DNA of 44,513 bases from a bacterium (lineage in GTDB: Bacteria > Bdellovibrionota_C > UBA2361 > RFPC01): NCBI GenBank assembly GCA_030428205.1, contig JAUIBK010000027.1, positions 1 to 44,513 of the forward strand. The letters run 5' to 3'. Below the pieces are notes generated by a model. It was given only the letters and a program-made list of their open reading frames with translations, was not told the origin of the DNA and made no database searches. Of this stretch, positions 8,131 through 15,717 are shown in pieces. Every line of letters begins with the position of its first letter. Position 1 is the first letter of the stretch. A program made the position numbers and the translations under genes.

Positions 8131-8706
8131 TTAAAATATTCCACCCAGGAGAGAGCCGATTCCATTTTTAAAGAAATCTCCAATACCTCCAAGGTTTAGA
8201 CTGCTTCCGATGTTCTTGATACCGCCAAGGATGTCACCTGCAACGCCTTTGATCCCACCGAAAAGATCCTTTCCCAGAGAGAAAATCTGTTTTCCAGTGT
8301 TCCAGATGTCTCCAACCTTGTTAAAGATCGATCCGAGCTTTTCTCCAAAAGATGAAGATTGGCTTTCAGTCTGAGTTGGAGCTGTTTGCTCAGCGTAAGT
8401 TTCTCCAGCAAGAGGAACAATCGAGTGTCCATTGATGCTTGGTGTCCCTTGAGACTGCCCTCCAGTAAACGCGTTGATAAGTCGGTCAACAGTTGATTGG
8501 AATGCTTCCATCATCTGAGAAACCATTGAGTTGATGTAACGAGTAACGTTTTCGAAGATGTTATTTACTTGAGACGACTGTCCAAAGTTCATGTTTGGTT
8601 GTTGTAAGCCACCAAACGGTAGGTTTGGCTTAGTAAGTGACATATTCCCGAGCCCAAACTGCTGCATCGGCTGAGTAAGGGGGCGCTGAATTGGTTGAAG
8701 TGACAT
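8131..8706 (-). CDS. Gly-rich, glycine-zipper protein, unknown
   Basis: 191 residues with a strong ribosome site (AGGGAGA) before ATG. The N-terminal ~45 residues are Gln/Pro/Asn-rich. A helical segment around 48-80 (IFENVTRYINSMVSQMMEAF) could self-associate. The C-terminal ~65 residues repeat Gly-x-x-Gly and GGI patterns (FGGIKGVAGDILGGIKNIG, GIGSLLGGIF), like glycine-zipper or membrane-active peptides. There are no cysteines and no signal peptide. No family is recognised. A pore-forming, secreted or phasin-like role would be speculation. A hairpin follows the gene. Confidence 0.6.
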   Translation of the reverse strand: MSLQPIQRPLTQPMQQFGLGNMSLTKPNLPFGGLQQPNMNFGQSSQVNNIFENVTRYINSMVSQMMEAFQSTVDRLINAFTGGQSQGTPSINGHSIVPLAGETYAEQTAPTQTESQSSSFGEKLGSIFNKVGDIWNTGKQIFSLGKDLFGGIKGVAGDILGGIKNIGSSLNLGGIGDFFKNGIGSLLGGIF

Positions 8707-8849
8707 TGGTATTCTCCCTAGAATGGTATATGTAAACTGAAAGCAAACGACACAGAAATGCTGCTCACTTGAGTTAAGCCAGCACCACTGTGAGGTTTCA
8801 CTCTCTATTCGTTGATGGGGAGAAAAAGTTGCTTAAGGTGGAGAAAAAC

Positions 8850-9962
8850 TCAGACATTAAAGCGAAAATGAACAATATCACCATCTTTCATGGTGTACTC
8901 CTTGCCTTCGACACGCATTTTTCCAGCTTCTTTCGCTTTTACCTCACCACCACAGGTGGTGTAGTCGTTGTAAGAAATTACTTCAGCTCGAATAAAGCCT
9001 TTTTCAAAATCTGTGTGGATTTTCCCGGCACATTGGGGGGCCAGCATGCCGTTTTGTGCTGTCCAGGCGTGGGCTTCTTTGGGGCCTACAGTAAAAAATG
9101 TGAAGAGATTAAGCAGCTTATAGCCAGCTAAGATAAGTCTATCAAGGCCTGACATCTCAAGTCCTAAGTCATCGAGGTAGTCTTTACGTTCATCAAGTGG
9201 GAGCTCGGAGATCTCCGACTCCACCTTACCGGAGATTACGACGACCTCTGCACCTAAAGATTTAGCGTGAGCAGCAAGCTTATCAACAGGACGAGTGCCA
9301 GATGGGTCAGGAGACGTTGCCGCGTCGTCCTCTTCCACATTTGCTACGAAGAGTGTCGGCTTTGCCGTCAGAAGGGGGGCAAGCATGTCACGCAAGTGCT
9401 CCTCATTTCCTTCATACTCAAATGAACGGGCAGGTTTCCCTTCAGAGAGGTGTGCTTCGAGAGCTTCGAGGATAGTAAGCTTCGACGTTGCTTCAGCATC
9501 TTGCGATTTAGCAAGTTTTCGGTACTTATCAAACTGTTTCTGTACGGAGTCGAGATCGGAAAGGGTAAGCTCAGTATCGATTGTTTCAATGTCTCGCACT
9601 GGGTCTACTGAGCCATCGACGTGAATGATATTCTCGTCATCAAAACACCTTACGACATGTGCTACGGCATCAACTGAGCGGATATGTCCGAGAAATTGGT
9701 TTCCGAGTCCTTCGCCCTGTGAGGCACCACGGATAAGACCAGCAATGTCAACAAAGGTAATTTGGGTAGGGATAATTTTGGCAGAGCCAGCGATCTCGGT
9801 CAGTTTCTGAAGTCTGGGATCGGGTACAGGCACGGCTCCAGTGTTTGGCTCAATTGTGCAAAAAGGAAAATTTTCTGAAGCAGCTTTTGCAGACGTTAAA
9901 GCATTGAAGATTGTTGATTTCCCAACATTTGGTAGGCCGATGATGCCGCATGTAAATCCCAT
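8850..9962 (-). CDS. ychF: Redox-regulated ATPase YchF (Obg-family, OLA1-like)
   Basis: 370 residues, close to the family's usual ~363. It is a cytoplasmic, ribosome-associated P-loop protein of the Obg group that prefers ATP over GTP. The G1 loop is GLPNVGKST at residues 8-16, switch II is near DIAGLIRGAS, and the G4 motif is the family-specific NVEE rather than NKxD. A coiled-coil insertion lies in the middle, and the C-terminal TGS domain runs from about 280 to the end (NLFTFFTVGPKEAHAW to IVHFRF). The ATG opens directly with the conserved MGF-CGIIGLPNVG. This is a core gene and probably vertical. It follows the exported protein gene at 10,029 on the same strand by 66 bases. Confidence 0.97.
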   Translation of the reverse strand: MGFTCGIIGLPNVGKSTIFNALTSAKAASENFPFCTIEPNTGAVPVPDPRLQKLTEIAGSAKIIPTQITFVDIAGLIRGASQGEGLGNQFLGHIRSVDAVAHVVRCFDDENIIHVDGSVDPVRDIETIDTELTLSDLDSVQKQFDKYRKLAKSQDAEATSKLTILEALEAHLSEGKPARSFEYEGNEEHLRDMLAPLLTAKPTLFVANVEEDDAATSPDPSGTRPVDKLAAHAKSLGAEVVVISGKVESEISELPLDERKDYLDDLGLEMSGLDRLILAGYKLLNLFTFFTVGPKEAHAWTAQNGMLAPQCAGKIHTDFEKGFIRAEVISYNDYTTCGGEVKAKEAGKMRVEGKEYTMKDGDIVHFRFNV

Positions 9963-10028
9963 GGTGATGTATCTCCTCTCCTAAGACGACGGTAAGCTAC
10001 CGTATTCGCCTTGGAGAGGCAATAAAGC

Positions 10029-11078
10029 TTACTGAACAGAGAGCTTACAGATGGTTGTTTCGTCTGGAACTGTGCCAAGCTCGTGATTTGTGGCTTTTTT
10101 AAGGTTTTTCACCGTTCGTACCCGTTTGACTATGACCTTGTCCTTCTTTCCAGAGTTTTTACGACACTGTCGCTTAATCTTACGAGCGATCTTTAAGTGA
10201 TCCTTTGCGTGTGACTGAAGTTTTGATTTTACATCTGTGAGGTTGAGGGATGTGCATGCAATGGTTGGTCCACAGCTTAAAGTTTTAGTGGGAATCACAT
10301 TGGCAAACATCCAGGCAGAAAGATGGATCTCTTTCGCTTGTTTTCTAAACTTATTTCGCGCTTTTGCAGAGAGGCAGCTGAGTTGTTTTGTTCTTCGGAG
10401 CTCTTGCTTGATAGTTTTGAACATGGAAAAGCTTTCAGAATCAAGCATGAGTGCGTGATCATTGGTGCTCTCAGTATCACAGGTACATGTTGAGTTGTCA
10501 CCGTTACAGACCCCACAATCATCGACAACGCCGACACATGTCTCTTCTGGATCATCATCTCCTGGGGTTGGGGTAGGCTCTGGATCGTTATCATCAGGGG
10601 TACAAGTGCTTCCATCGCCGTAGCAGACATTGCACGCATCGAGGTCCTCAGCTGTGCAGTCGTTCGGATCATCATCACAAGGGCGAAAAAGCGTGAAGTT
10701 GGACTCACATGTTTTAGTAGGATCATCAACTTGATGTGCACCTACTTTAACGTAGCATGAGCCGCATGATGGAGCGTACCAATTGACGTACTCATCAAGC
10801 ATTGGGTATCCTCGATCTCCCGTAACGTAGGGATAGAGAACTGGCTCATCGCCGTCAACGTCGCACCACATATCGACGTATACCTCGACAAGATCTCCCT
10901 CGTCGTCTTTAATCCAAACACCACCGAGAAAGTTCTCATTTGGACCGAGCTCAACAATGCCTGACCAAGAAACACACTCAGGGTCCTCGTTTGCGTATGC
11001 TGGATAGAGATACACTAGCGTGCTCGCAAGAACAAAACCAAACAGGAAGAGAATACCAGTAAAAATACGATACAACAT
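10029..11078 (-). CDS. Exported Cys-rich protein with CGVCNGDNSTC-type motifs
   Basis: 349 residues. Residues 1-30 are a signal peptide with a long hydrophobic core ending AYAN. Residues ~31-140 form an acidic, Cys-containing domain of unknown type. Two copies of a Cys motif follow: ACNVCYGDGSTC and DDCGVCNGDNSTC, separated by an Asp/Pro/Thr linker (DDNDPEPTPTPGDDDPEE). This motif recurs in many exported proteins of marine and predatory bacteria. The C-terminal ~130 residues are unusually basic and helical (Lys/Arg-rich, CRKNSGKKDKVIVKRVR), so the protein is strongly dipolar. Function unknown; a surface or matrix protein is plausible. Confidence 0.7.
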   Translation of the reverse strand: MLYRIFTGILFLFGFVLASTLVYLYPAYANEDPECVSWSGIVELGPNENFLGGVWIKDDEGDLVEVYVDMWCDVDGDEPVLYPYVTGDRGYPMLDEYVNWYAPSCGSCYVKVGAHQVDDPTKTCESNFTLFRPCDDDPNDCTAEDLDACNVCYGDGSTCTPDDNDPEPTPTPGDDDPEETCVGVVDDCGVCNGDNSTCTCDTESTNDHALMLDSESFSMFKTIKQELRRTKQLSCLSAKARNKFRKQAKEIHLSAWMFANVIPTKTLSCGPTIACTSLNLTDVKSKLQSHAKDHLKIARKIKRQCRKNSGKKDKVIVKRVRTVKNLKKATNHELGTVPDETTICKLSVQ

Positions 11079-11293
11079 AATAAATCCCCAGAGCGTTTGA
11101 GCTGTCTGTCTCCTGCACTTCTATCAGCTATGATATGCGACTTGCTTCTGAAAAATGTGCTATATGTACATATTATTGCTCTAACCCTATGAAATCATTG
11201 CGAGTCTGGTAGTGGCAGGTGACTAGAATAGACTCAGAGAATTTCATAGAATATAAGCTACTTACACTAGGACGTTATCGGGGGAGCGTAGTT

Positions 11294-12088
11294 ATGCCAA
11301 CACCAGCAGAAGAAGGCCTGCCACACAAGCCTCAGCCAGAGGCTCAAAAAGAAGAACAACCACTTATTCTTGTCTACGATACGATTATCTCTGATGGCGG
11401 AATTACCAGCAAAGCTCTCTCTCCGGTAACAAAGGACTCTCCCTCAACAGTGCAGGACAGTTCCGCTGAACTAGTTGGACTTGTCAGAAAACATATTCAG
11501 GAGACATGCACTGGCTATGGTCTTCGTACGTCGCAGATTGATTTGAAAATTATGATGCCACATCATGCAACACTTGGTGTCGATTCATCTGATGAGAATG
11601 AAAATATTGATACTGTTGAGATGTTTACTGCCTATGTTGAAGTAACTGATAGGAGCGGAAGGTCTTATCTCTTGACTGATGGAGGTATCCAAACTTTTGA
11701 ACATGCCGTTGCGCATGTGGCTTACGGGATTGCCCCTGCCTGGGGAAGTATTGGAATGACATCAAATCAGACGGGAATCGATCTTACTCCGATTCTCTCT
11801 GACTCAGCCTTTAGGGAGGCGAAAGGCAAGTTTGAAGGTTTAGACGGTGAAAAGCCGAATGTTCTCAAAGCTACCATTAAAACTGAGCTTGCAGAGCTTT
11901 TGGGAAAAGTGGAGGAAATTGATCAGGTTCTTCGTCAGAAGCTTTCGTTAGGTGAGCTTGGTGCAAACGATGTGTTTTCTTTTTCTTGGGAAGGGCTTGG
12001 AGGATTTTCTGCACATCTGATGTTGCACGCTCGAACAAGAAATCCACGAGCGTATTTTTGCCGGGAATTTGTATTACGCTTTACGTAG
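11294..12088 (+). CDS. Hypothetical protein
   Basis: 264 residues from the ATG at 11294, which has GGGGAG about 8 bases upstream; an in-frame GTG at 11219 has no clear ribosome site. The first ~30 residues are Pro/Glu/Gln-rich (MPTPAEEGLPHKPQPEAQ) and likely disordered. The rest reads as a soluble alpha/beta domain with a helical stretch near 195-230 (IKTELAELLGKVEEIDQVLRQ). No signal peptide and no recognised motif. It diverges from the exported protein gene at 11,078, and the 214 bases between them presumably hold both promoters. Confidence 0.55.
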   Translation: MPTPAEEGLPHKPQPEAQKEEQPLILVYDTIISDGGITSKALSPVTKDSPSTVQDSSAELVGLVRKHIQETCTGYGLRTSQIDLKIMMPHHATLGVDSSDENENIDTVEMFTAYVEVTDRSGRSYLLTDGGIQTFEHAVAHVAYGIAPAWGSIGMTSNQTGIDLTPILSDSAFREAKGKFEGLDGEKPNVLKATIKTELAELLGKVEEIDQVLRQKLSLGELGANDVFSFSWEGLGGFSAHLMLHARTRNPRAYFCREFVLRFT

Positions 12089-12189
12089 CCTCGCGTGCTT
12101 AAAATCCGCCGGATATACAATACAAGTTGTCCTAGATCAGCCGAGTTACTATCGATCCTGTGGCTCTTAAAAAAGAGTAGCTAGAACTC

Positions 12190-12372
12190 ATGCAAACTTC
12201 AGAGGAAGAGATCAAAAAGTTTGTTTATGGAGAAGATCTTGGCTGTGTTTATCTTGACGCGCAAGGTGAAGTTGTGAAGTCCCCGAGTGGTGAGTGTGGA
12301 GTAGCTGCAGGTAGCACTAGAAGTTTTGGTAGGTATGAAGGCCCTCCTACGCGCATGTGCGCTTCGGCGTGA
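12190..12372 (+). CDS. Possible small protein
   Basis: A 60-codon ORF (begins MQTSEEEIKKFVYGEDLGC) with only a weak ribosome site. Its first 30 residues look protein-like; the end runs into the GCGCATGTGCGC palindrome at 12,351-12,362. It may be a small gene or the remnant of a longer one disrupted by the repeat-rich region that follows. No family is recognised. Confidence 0.3.
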   Translation: MQTSEEEIKKFVYGEDLGCVYLDAQGEVVKSPSGECGVAAGSTRSFGRYEGPPTRMCASA

Positions 12373-12385
12373 TTCAATTCACAAG

Positions 12386-12407
12386 CGAACTTAGCAAGCT
12401 AAGTTCG
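12386..12407. repeat. Perfect palindrome with 10-bp arms
   Basis: CGAACTTAGC-AA-GCTAAGTTCG, arms 12386-12395 and 12398-12407. It begins a ~420-base stretch of small palindromes and tRNA-like pieces. No T-run follows, so it is not a typical terminator. Confidence 0.6.
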
Positions 12408-12420
12408 ATGTTCATTGAAA

Positions 12421-12497
12421 ATGGCCCCACCTGACTTCTGGCCTATCGGCCAGCTGGACTTGCAGTATTGTCTTATGGTTCAAGTCCAGCTGGGGAA
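12421..12497. repeat. tRNA-like 3'-end fragments arranged as inverted repeats
   Basis: ATGGCCCCACCTGACTT at 12421-12437 matches the 3' end of the nearby tRNA-Met gene (from 12526) with one base missing. A perfect hairpin CTGGCC-TATC-GGCCAG follows (12438-12453). CCAGCTGGACTTG (12450-12462) then pairs perfectly with CAAGTCCAGCTGG (12481-12493); the second arm, preceded by GGTT, resembles the tRNA T arm read on the plus strand. So pieces of the tRNA 3' end occur in both orientations. This looks like tRNA-derived debris or a small palindromic element, not a functional tRNA. Confidence 0.5.
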
Positions 12498-12526
12498 TAG
12501 AGTATGATGGAAAATGCAAAAATGAA

Positions 12527-12600
12527 TGGCCCCACCTGGACTTGAACCAGGGACCCACCGGTTATGAGCCGGTTGCTCTAACCAACTGAGCTACAGGGCC
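12527..12600 (-). tRNA. tRNA-Met(CAT), possibly tRNA-Ile2
   Basis: On the minus strand the sequence folds as a 74-nt tRNA: acceptor GGCCCTG with TGGGGCC (two G-T pairs), D arm AGCTCAGTTGGTTAGAGC, anticodon stem ACCGG/CCGGT with loop CTCATAA (anticodon CAT), T arm CCTGG-TTCAAGT-CCAGG, discriminator A. CCA is not encoded. It is not an initiator type because the acceptor ends in a normal G1-C72 pair. Elongator Met is more likely than lysidine-modified Ile2, but the sequence alone does not settle it. The gene's 5' half and upstream flank are duplicated at 12,764-12,808. Confidence 0.92.
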
Positions 12601-12663
12601 ATCAGAGAATGAAGTTCAATTAAATAACCTGAAATAGTTCAAAAACCAACCGGCTCATTACTT

Positions 12664-12728
12664 TTGCCAAAGGCAAAACTCCCAGAGGGAAGATGCCGTT
12701 GCCGGAGGCAAAACCCCCGGAGGGAAGA
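12664..12728. repeat. Two 30-base hairpin units in tandem
   Basis: Units at 12664-12693 and 12699-12728 differ at only a few bases, mainly in the hairpin loops. Each holds two mini-hairpins: TTGCC-AAA-GGCAA plus TCCC-AGA-GGGA in the first, TTGCC-GGA-GGCAA plus CCC-GGA-GGG in the second. Loop changes with preserved stems suggest that the structure matters. They lie inside the 148-base segment between the tRNA-Met gene and the duplicate of its 5' half. Confidence 0.6.
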
Positions 12729-12740
12729 AACAGGGCCTAA

Positions 12741-12759
12741 GTTGCTCCGCAGGAGCAAC
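12741..12759. repeat. Perfect hairpin GTTGCTCC-GCA-GGAGCAAC
   Basis: 8-bp arms with a 3-base loop, a few bases before the duplicated tRNA 5' half. Its arm GTTGCTC also occurs in the tRNA D-arm region (GGTTGCTCTAACC), so it may be derived from that sequence. Confidence 0.6.
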
Positions 12760-12763
12760 GTGG

Positions 12764-12808
12764 GGTTGCTCTAACCAACTGAGCTACAGGGCCATCAGAG
12801 AATGAAGT
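12764..12808 (-). repeat. Duplicate of the tRNA-Met 5' half and its upstream flank
   Basis: These 45 bases are identical to 12571-12615: 30 bases of the tRNA 5' half (acceptor and D arm) plus 15 bases upstream of it. The duplicate lacks the anticodon, T arm and 3' acceptor. The original promoter of the tRNA probably lies right of 12,808, so this truncated copy would be transcribed first. Insertion of a short element into the tRNA region, restoring the 5' half, would produce this layout. Confidence 0.75.
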
Positions 12809-12945
12809 AAGCGTCAGTAAAGCTGATATAGCAAATTATTTCAACTGTCTATCTGGGCATAGCGCAGGAAAAAGCTGACTCTTCACCGATCTTGCAATCT
12901 ACTCCAGGTTACTACTATTATGGCCGCAAAGAGAAGGGGACTGAT

Positions 12946-13680
12946 ATGAGTGAAAAGTTCGGTAAGTTACTTAAACAACTTATAGATTTGAGTGAAGTAG
13001 ATATGTCCCTCGCTCGAATCCTGGCTCGCCGAAAGGAGTTAGAAACACAACTTGCTGATAAGCTCCTAGCCATCGAAGAACAAGAACGTGAGTTTGAAGA
13101 TAAAAGTGCCCAGGCCACAAACGATCGTGAAACATTCCGTAGAGAAGAAAAAAGACTCAAAGAAGAAAATGAAAAACTTGTAGGACGCAGAAAAGCGCTT
13201 GATTCGTTTTCTGATTACAAATCTCAACAAGCAGCGCAAAAAGAGATTGAACAAACATCTCGTCAACTCGGCACGCAAGAAGAAAAGCTTCTTGCAACCC
13301 TTGATGCACTTGAAGCGTTAGAAGGTGAGGCGGCGACCTTAAAAGAAACACTCGACAAAGCTAAGGAAGAATTTGCTACTTTCGAAGAAGATGCTAAGGG
13401 AGAACTTGTAACTCTCGAAGAGCGCGGTGCGGAAAAGCAAGCTGCTCGTGATGAGATAGCGAGTAACGTTGGCGCGCGAGATCTCGTTGCTTATGATCGT
13501 ATCAAGAATCGCTTTCCAATGGATCCTGTTGTTGCTCTGCAAGGGCAAGCCTGTGGTGGTTGCCATATGGAGCTTGGTCCACAAGTAATGGTACAGGTCG
13601 CTCGAGCTGAATCACTTGTGAAGTGTGGTGGCTGTGGAAGGTTTCTCTACATGGCCTCAAACGAAGAAGAAGCCGCTTAG
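12946..13680 (+). CDS. C4-type zinc-ribbon coiled-coil protein (DUF164 family)
   Basis: 244 residues from the ATG at 12946, with AAGGGG upstream; the longer in-frame TTG start has no support. The first ~180 residues are a long coiled coil rich in Glu, Lys, Arg and Leu. The C-terminal ~45 residues carry a zinc ribbon with two CxxC knuckles (QACGGCHMEL and VKCGGCGRF), followed by a short tail. Members of this widespread cytoplasmic family are poorly understood and are often found near nif3-like genes or rnpB; here rnpB follows directly. A nucleic-acid or RNA-processing role is inferred from the ribbon and the neighbour. Confidence 0.85.
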   Translation: MSEKFGKLLKQLIDLSEVDMSLARILARRKELETQLADKLLAIEEQEREFEDKSAQATNDRETFRREEKRLKEENEKLVGRRKALDSFSDYKSQQAAQKEIEQTSRQLGTQEEKLLATLDALEALEGEAATLKETLDKAKEEFATFEEDAKGELVTLEERGAEKQAARDEIASNVGARDLVAYDRIKNRFPMDPVVALQGQACGGCHMELGPQVMVQVARAESLVKCGGCGRFLYMASNEEEAA

Positions 13681-13713
13681 TAGGGAACCCTCGCTCTCTT
13701 TTCCATAATCAGG

Positions 13714-13719
13714 TATACT
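13714..13719 (+). promoter_or_regulatory. Putative -10 box for rnpB
   Basis: TATACT lies 29 bases before the 5' strand of the RNase P P1 stem, a plausible place for a promoter. I see no good TTGACA-like -35 box at the usual distance. The box is consensus-like but short. Confidence 0.4.
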
Positions 13720-13742
13720 TTCTTGTTCTTACTGTAGGTAGT

Positions 13743-14230
<488 letters not shown>

Positions 14231-14262
14231 AGTATTTGTTGATCGTGTCGGAATTGCCACGA

Positions 14263-14721
14263 TTAAGCTGTAAGAATAAGATGGTGAACTCTATTTTTGG
14301 AGTCGTCTGTGATCTTATCGAGTAGAGCTTCTCGTTCTTGTTTGCTCTCTGGAATTTCACCTCTTTGCATCGTTTCTTCTATCATAGAAGTTATATGTAG
14401 AAAGGACAGTTCAATAATTTCCTCAATCAGATATCCATATTTGAGACAGAACTTCGTGTATTCGTAATAGCGATCTTTATCGGAGGAGAGACTTATGTGG
14501 AAGCTCGTTTCGAAAACAGCACAAAGTGCTGATGCCCAAAGTTCGTATTCAAAAGAGTGAATCTCGCGAAAAGCTGGTGCTCGATTATAATGTTTTAGGC
14601 AGCTAAGAGTTATTCGTGCTGCGATTAATTTTGCATAGGGGGGTAGTTGACGTGCAAATTTTGCGATCTGTTCTTCTCTGGTGAGTTCGATTCGCGGAGC
14701 TGGTGATCTTGAGGCTGTCAT
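14263..14721 (-). CDS. Hypothetical protein, last gene of the export operon
   Basis: 152 residues, soluble and helical, with no signal peptide. The ATG overlaps the preceding methyltransferase stop in an ATGA arrangement, so the two are translationally coupled. The sequence (begins MTASRSPAPRIELTREEQ) shows no recognised motif. A patch of Tyr/Glu/His-rich helices around residues 55-120 may be a small helical bundle. By position it belongs to the Wzm-Wzt-methyltransferase unit. Function unknown. Confidence 0.6.
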   Translation of the reverse strand: MTASRSPAPRIELTREEQIAKFARQLPPYAKLIAARITLSCLKHYNRAPAFREIHSFEYELWASALCAVFETSFHISLSSDKDRYYEYTKFCLKYGYLIEEIIELSFLHITSMIEETMQRGEIPESKQEREALLDKITDDSKNRVHHLILTA

Positions 14722-15623
14722 GAGGATAGCTCCTCTTGTTTCTGTAGGACCGAAAAGAGAGAGCCGTGTCGCTCTGTCGGATCGTTATGGTCGTATGGTG
14801 TATCCCACTGACTCTTTTCCGTATGTTTTGTGTAGAGTACTTTAAGCTGGGTGAATTGTTCGAGTATGTCCCAGGAGAAAACGGTTGGTTCGCAGACAGT
14901 GGGCACAGCGTGCGTTTCTGTGAAAAGAAGAAAGTAACCACCGGGAGTAAGAACCCGCATAATTTCTTCAATCACTGGGGAAATATCGTCAACATGATCA
15001 AGAGAGTTCATCGATGATACGATGTCAAAGTACCCATCCTCAAATGGCATCTGCTCAGCCTGCCCGCAGACATAGTCCATATCGTGATTCCAGTTACCAA
15101 GTTGGCGATAAGAGAACGCCAGGGGATCTATTCCAACTCGAATAGTAGCGTTTGGTAAACCCTCTAGCGAACCTTGAGGGCCACAGCCAATATCAAGGAC
15201 TCGTTTGCCATCGAAATTCTTGAGATCGAAATTGAGGTGATTGGTCATGAAATTTTTGTATCTTGGTTCTCCTCGGAGAAAAAGGTTATCGACCTCGCGT
15301 CGAAGTCCGATCCAAAAGGCGAGCTCTCCGACAAGCTTCCCAGGGTCTTGTTTTGTGACGTCTTCAGGAGAAGCTTGAAGCCCTGTAAGGGAGATGGCTT
15401 CAGCGTAGAAGAGGATTGGGATGTCACATCGAATTTGATAGATAAGCTCTGAATGGGCGCAATAGAAAGCCCCGCTCAGCTGATCGACAACAAGTTCACC
15501 GGTGATATCTCTGACAGCACCACAGGCGATCTTGGCGTTCAAGTCTTTAACGTGATCAGGGGAGAGAGGGGTGAGTGGCGTCTTGTTTTTGGGGCAAACA
15601 TATTGTGTACTAGACCTCACCAT
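14718..15623 (-). CDS. SAM-dependent methyltransferase with zinc-finger-like N-terminus
   Basis: About 301 residues from the ATG at 15623; a GTG at 15647 in frame is also possible, and neither has a clear ribosome site. The N-terminal ~75 residues resemble a Trm112-like domain (VCPKNKTPL, YCAHSELIYQIRCDIPI), which often precedes class I methyltransferases. The Rossmann core follows: VLDIGCGPQGS as the SAM-binding loop, then DIVSSMNSLDHVDD and LTPGGYFLLFTE. Placed right after the ABC exporter, it could methylate a sugar of the exported glycan, perhaps at its end. The substrate is inferred from context only. Confidence 0.8.
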   Translation of the reverse strand: MVRSSTQYVCPKNKTPLTPLSPDHVKDLNAKIACGAVRDITGELVVDQLSGAFYCAHSELIYQIRCDIPILFYAEAISLTGLQASPEDVTKQDPGKLVGELAFWIGLRREVDNLFLRGEPRYKNFMTNHLNFDLKNFDGKRVLDIGCGPQGSLEGLPNATIRVGIDPLAFSYRQLGNWNHDMDYVCGQAEQMPFEDGYFDIVSSMNSLDHVDDISPVIEEIMRVLTPGGYFLLFTETHAVPTVCEPTVFSWDILEQFTQLKVLYTKHTEKSQWDTPYDHNDPTERHGSLFSVLQKQEELSS

Positions 15624-15717
15624 GTACGCATAGTATTCAATAAGCACATGGTGAGCAAGGTGTGTGGTTACTTTCCCCCGTGGTTTTTAAACCAGGCGTT
15701 CAGAAGTAACGTTCTTG

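Noticed and set aside
12664..12728. CRISPR-like array
   Set aside because: Only two 30-base units with a 5-base gap, each made of hairpins. No spacers and no cas genes.
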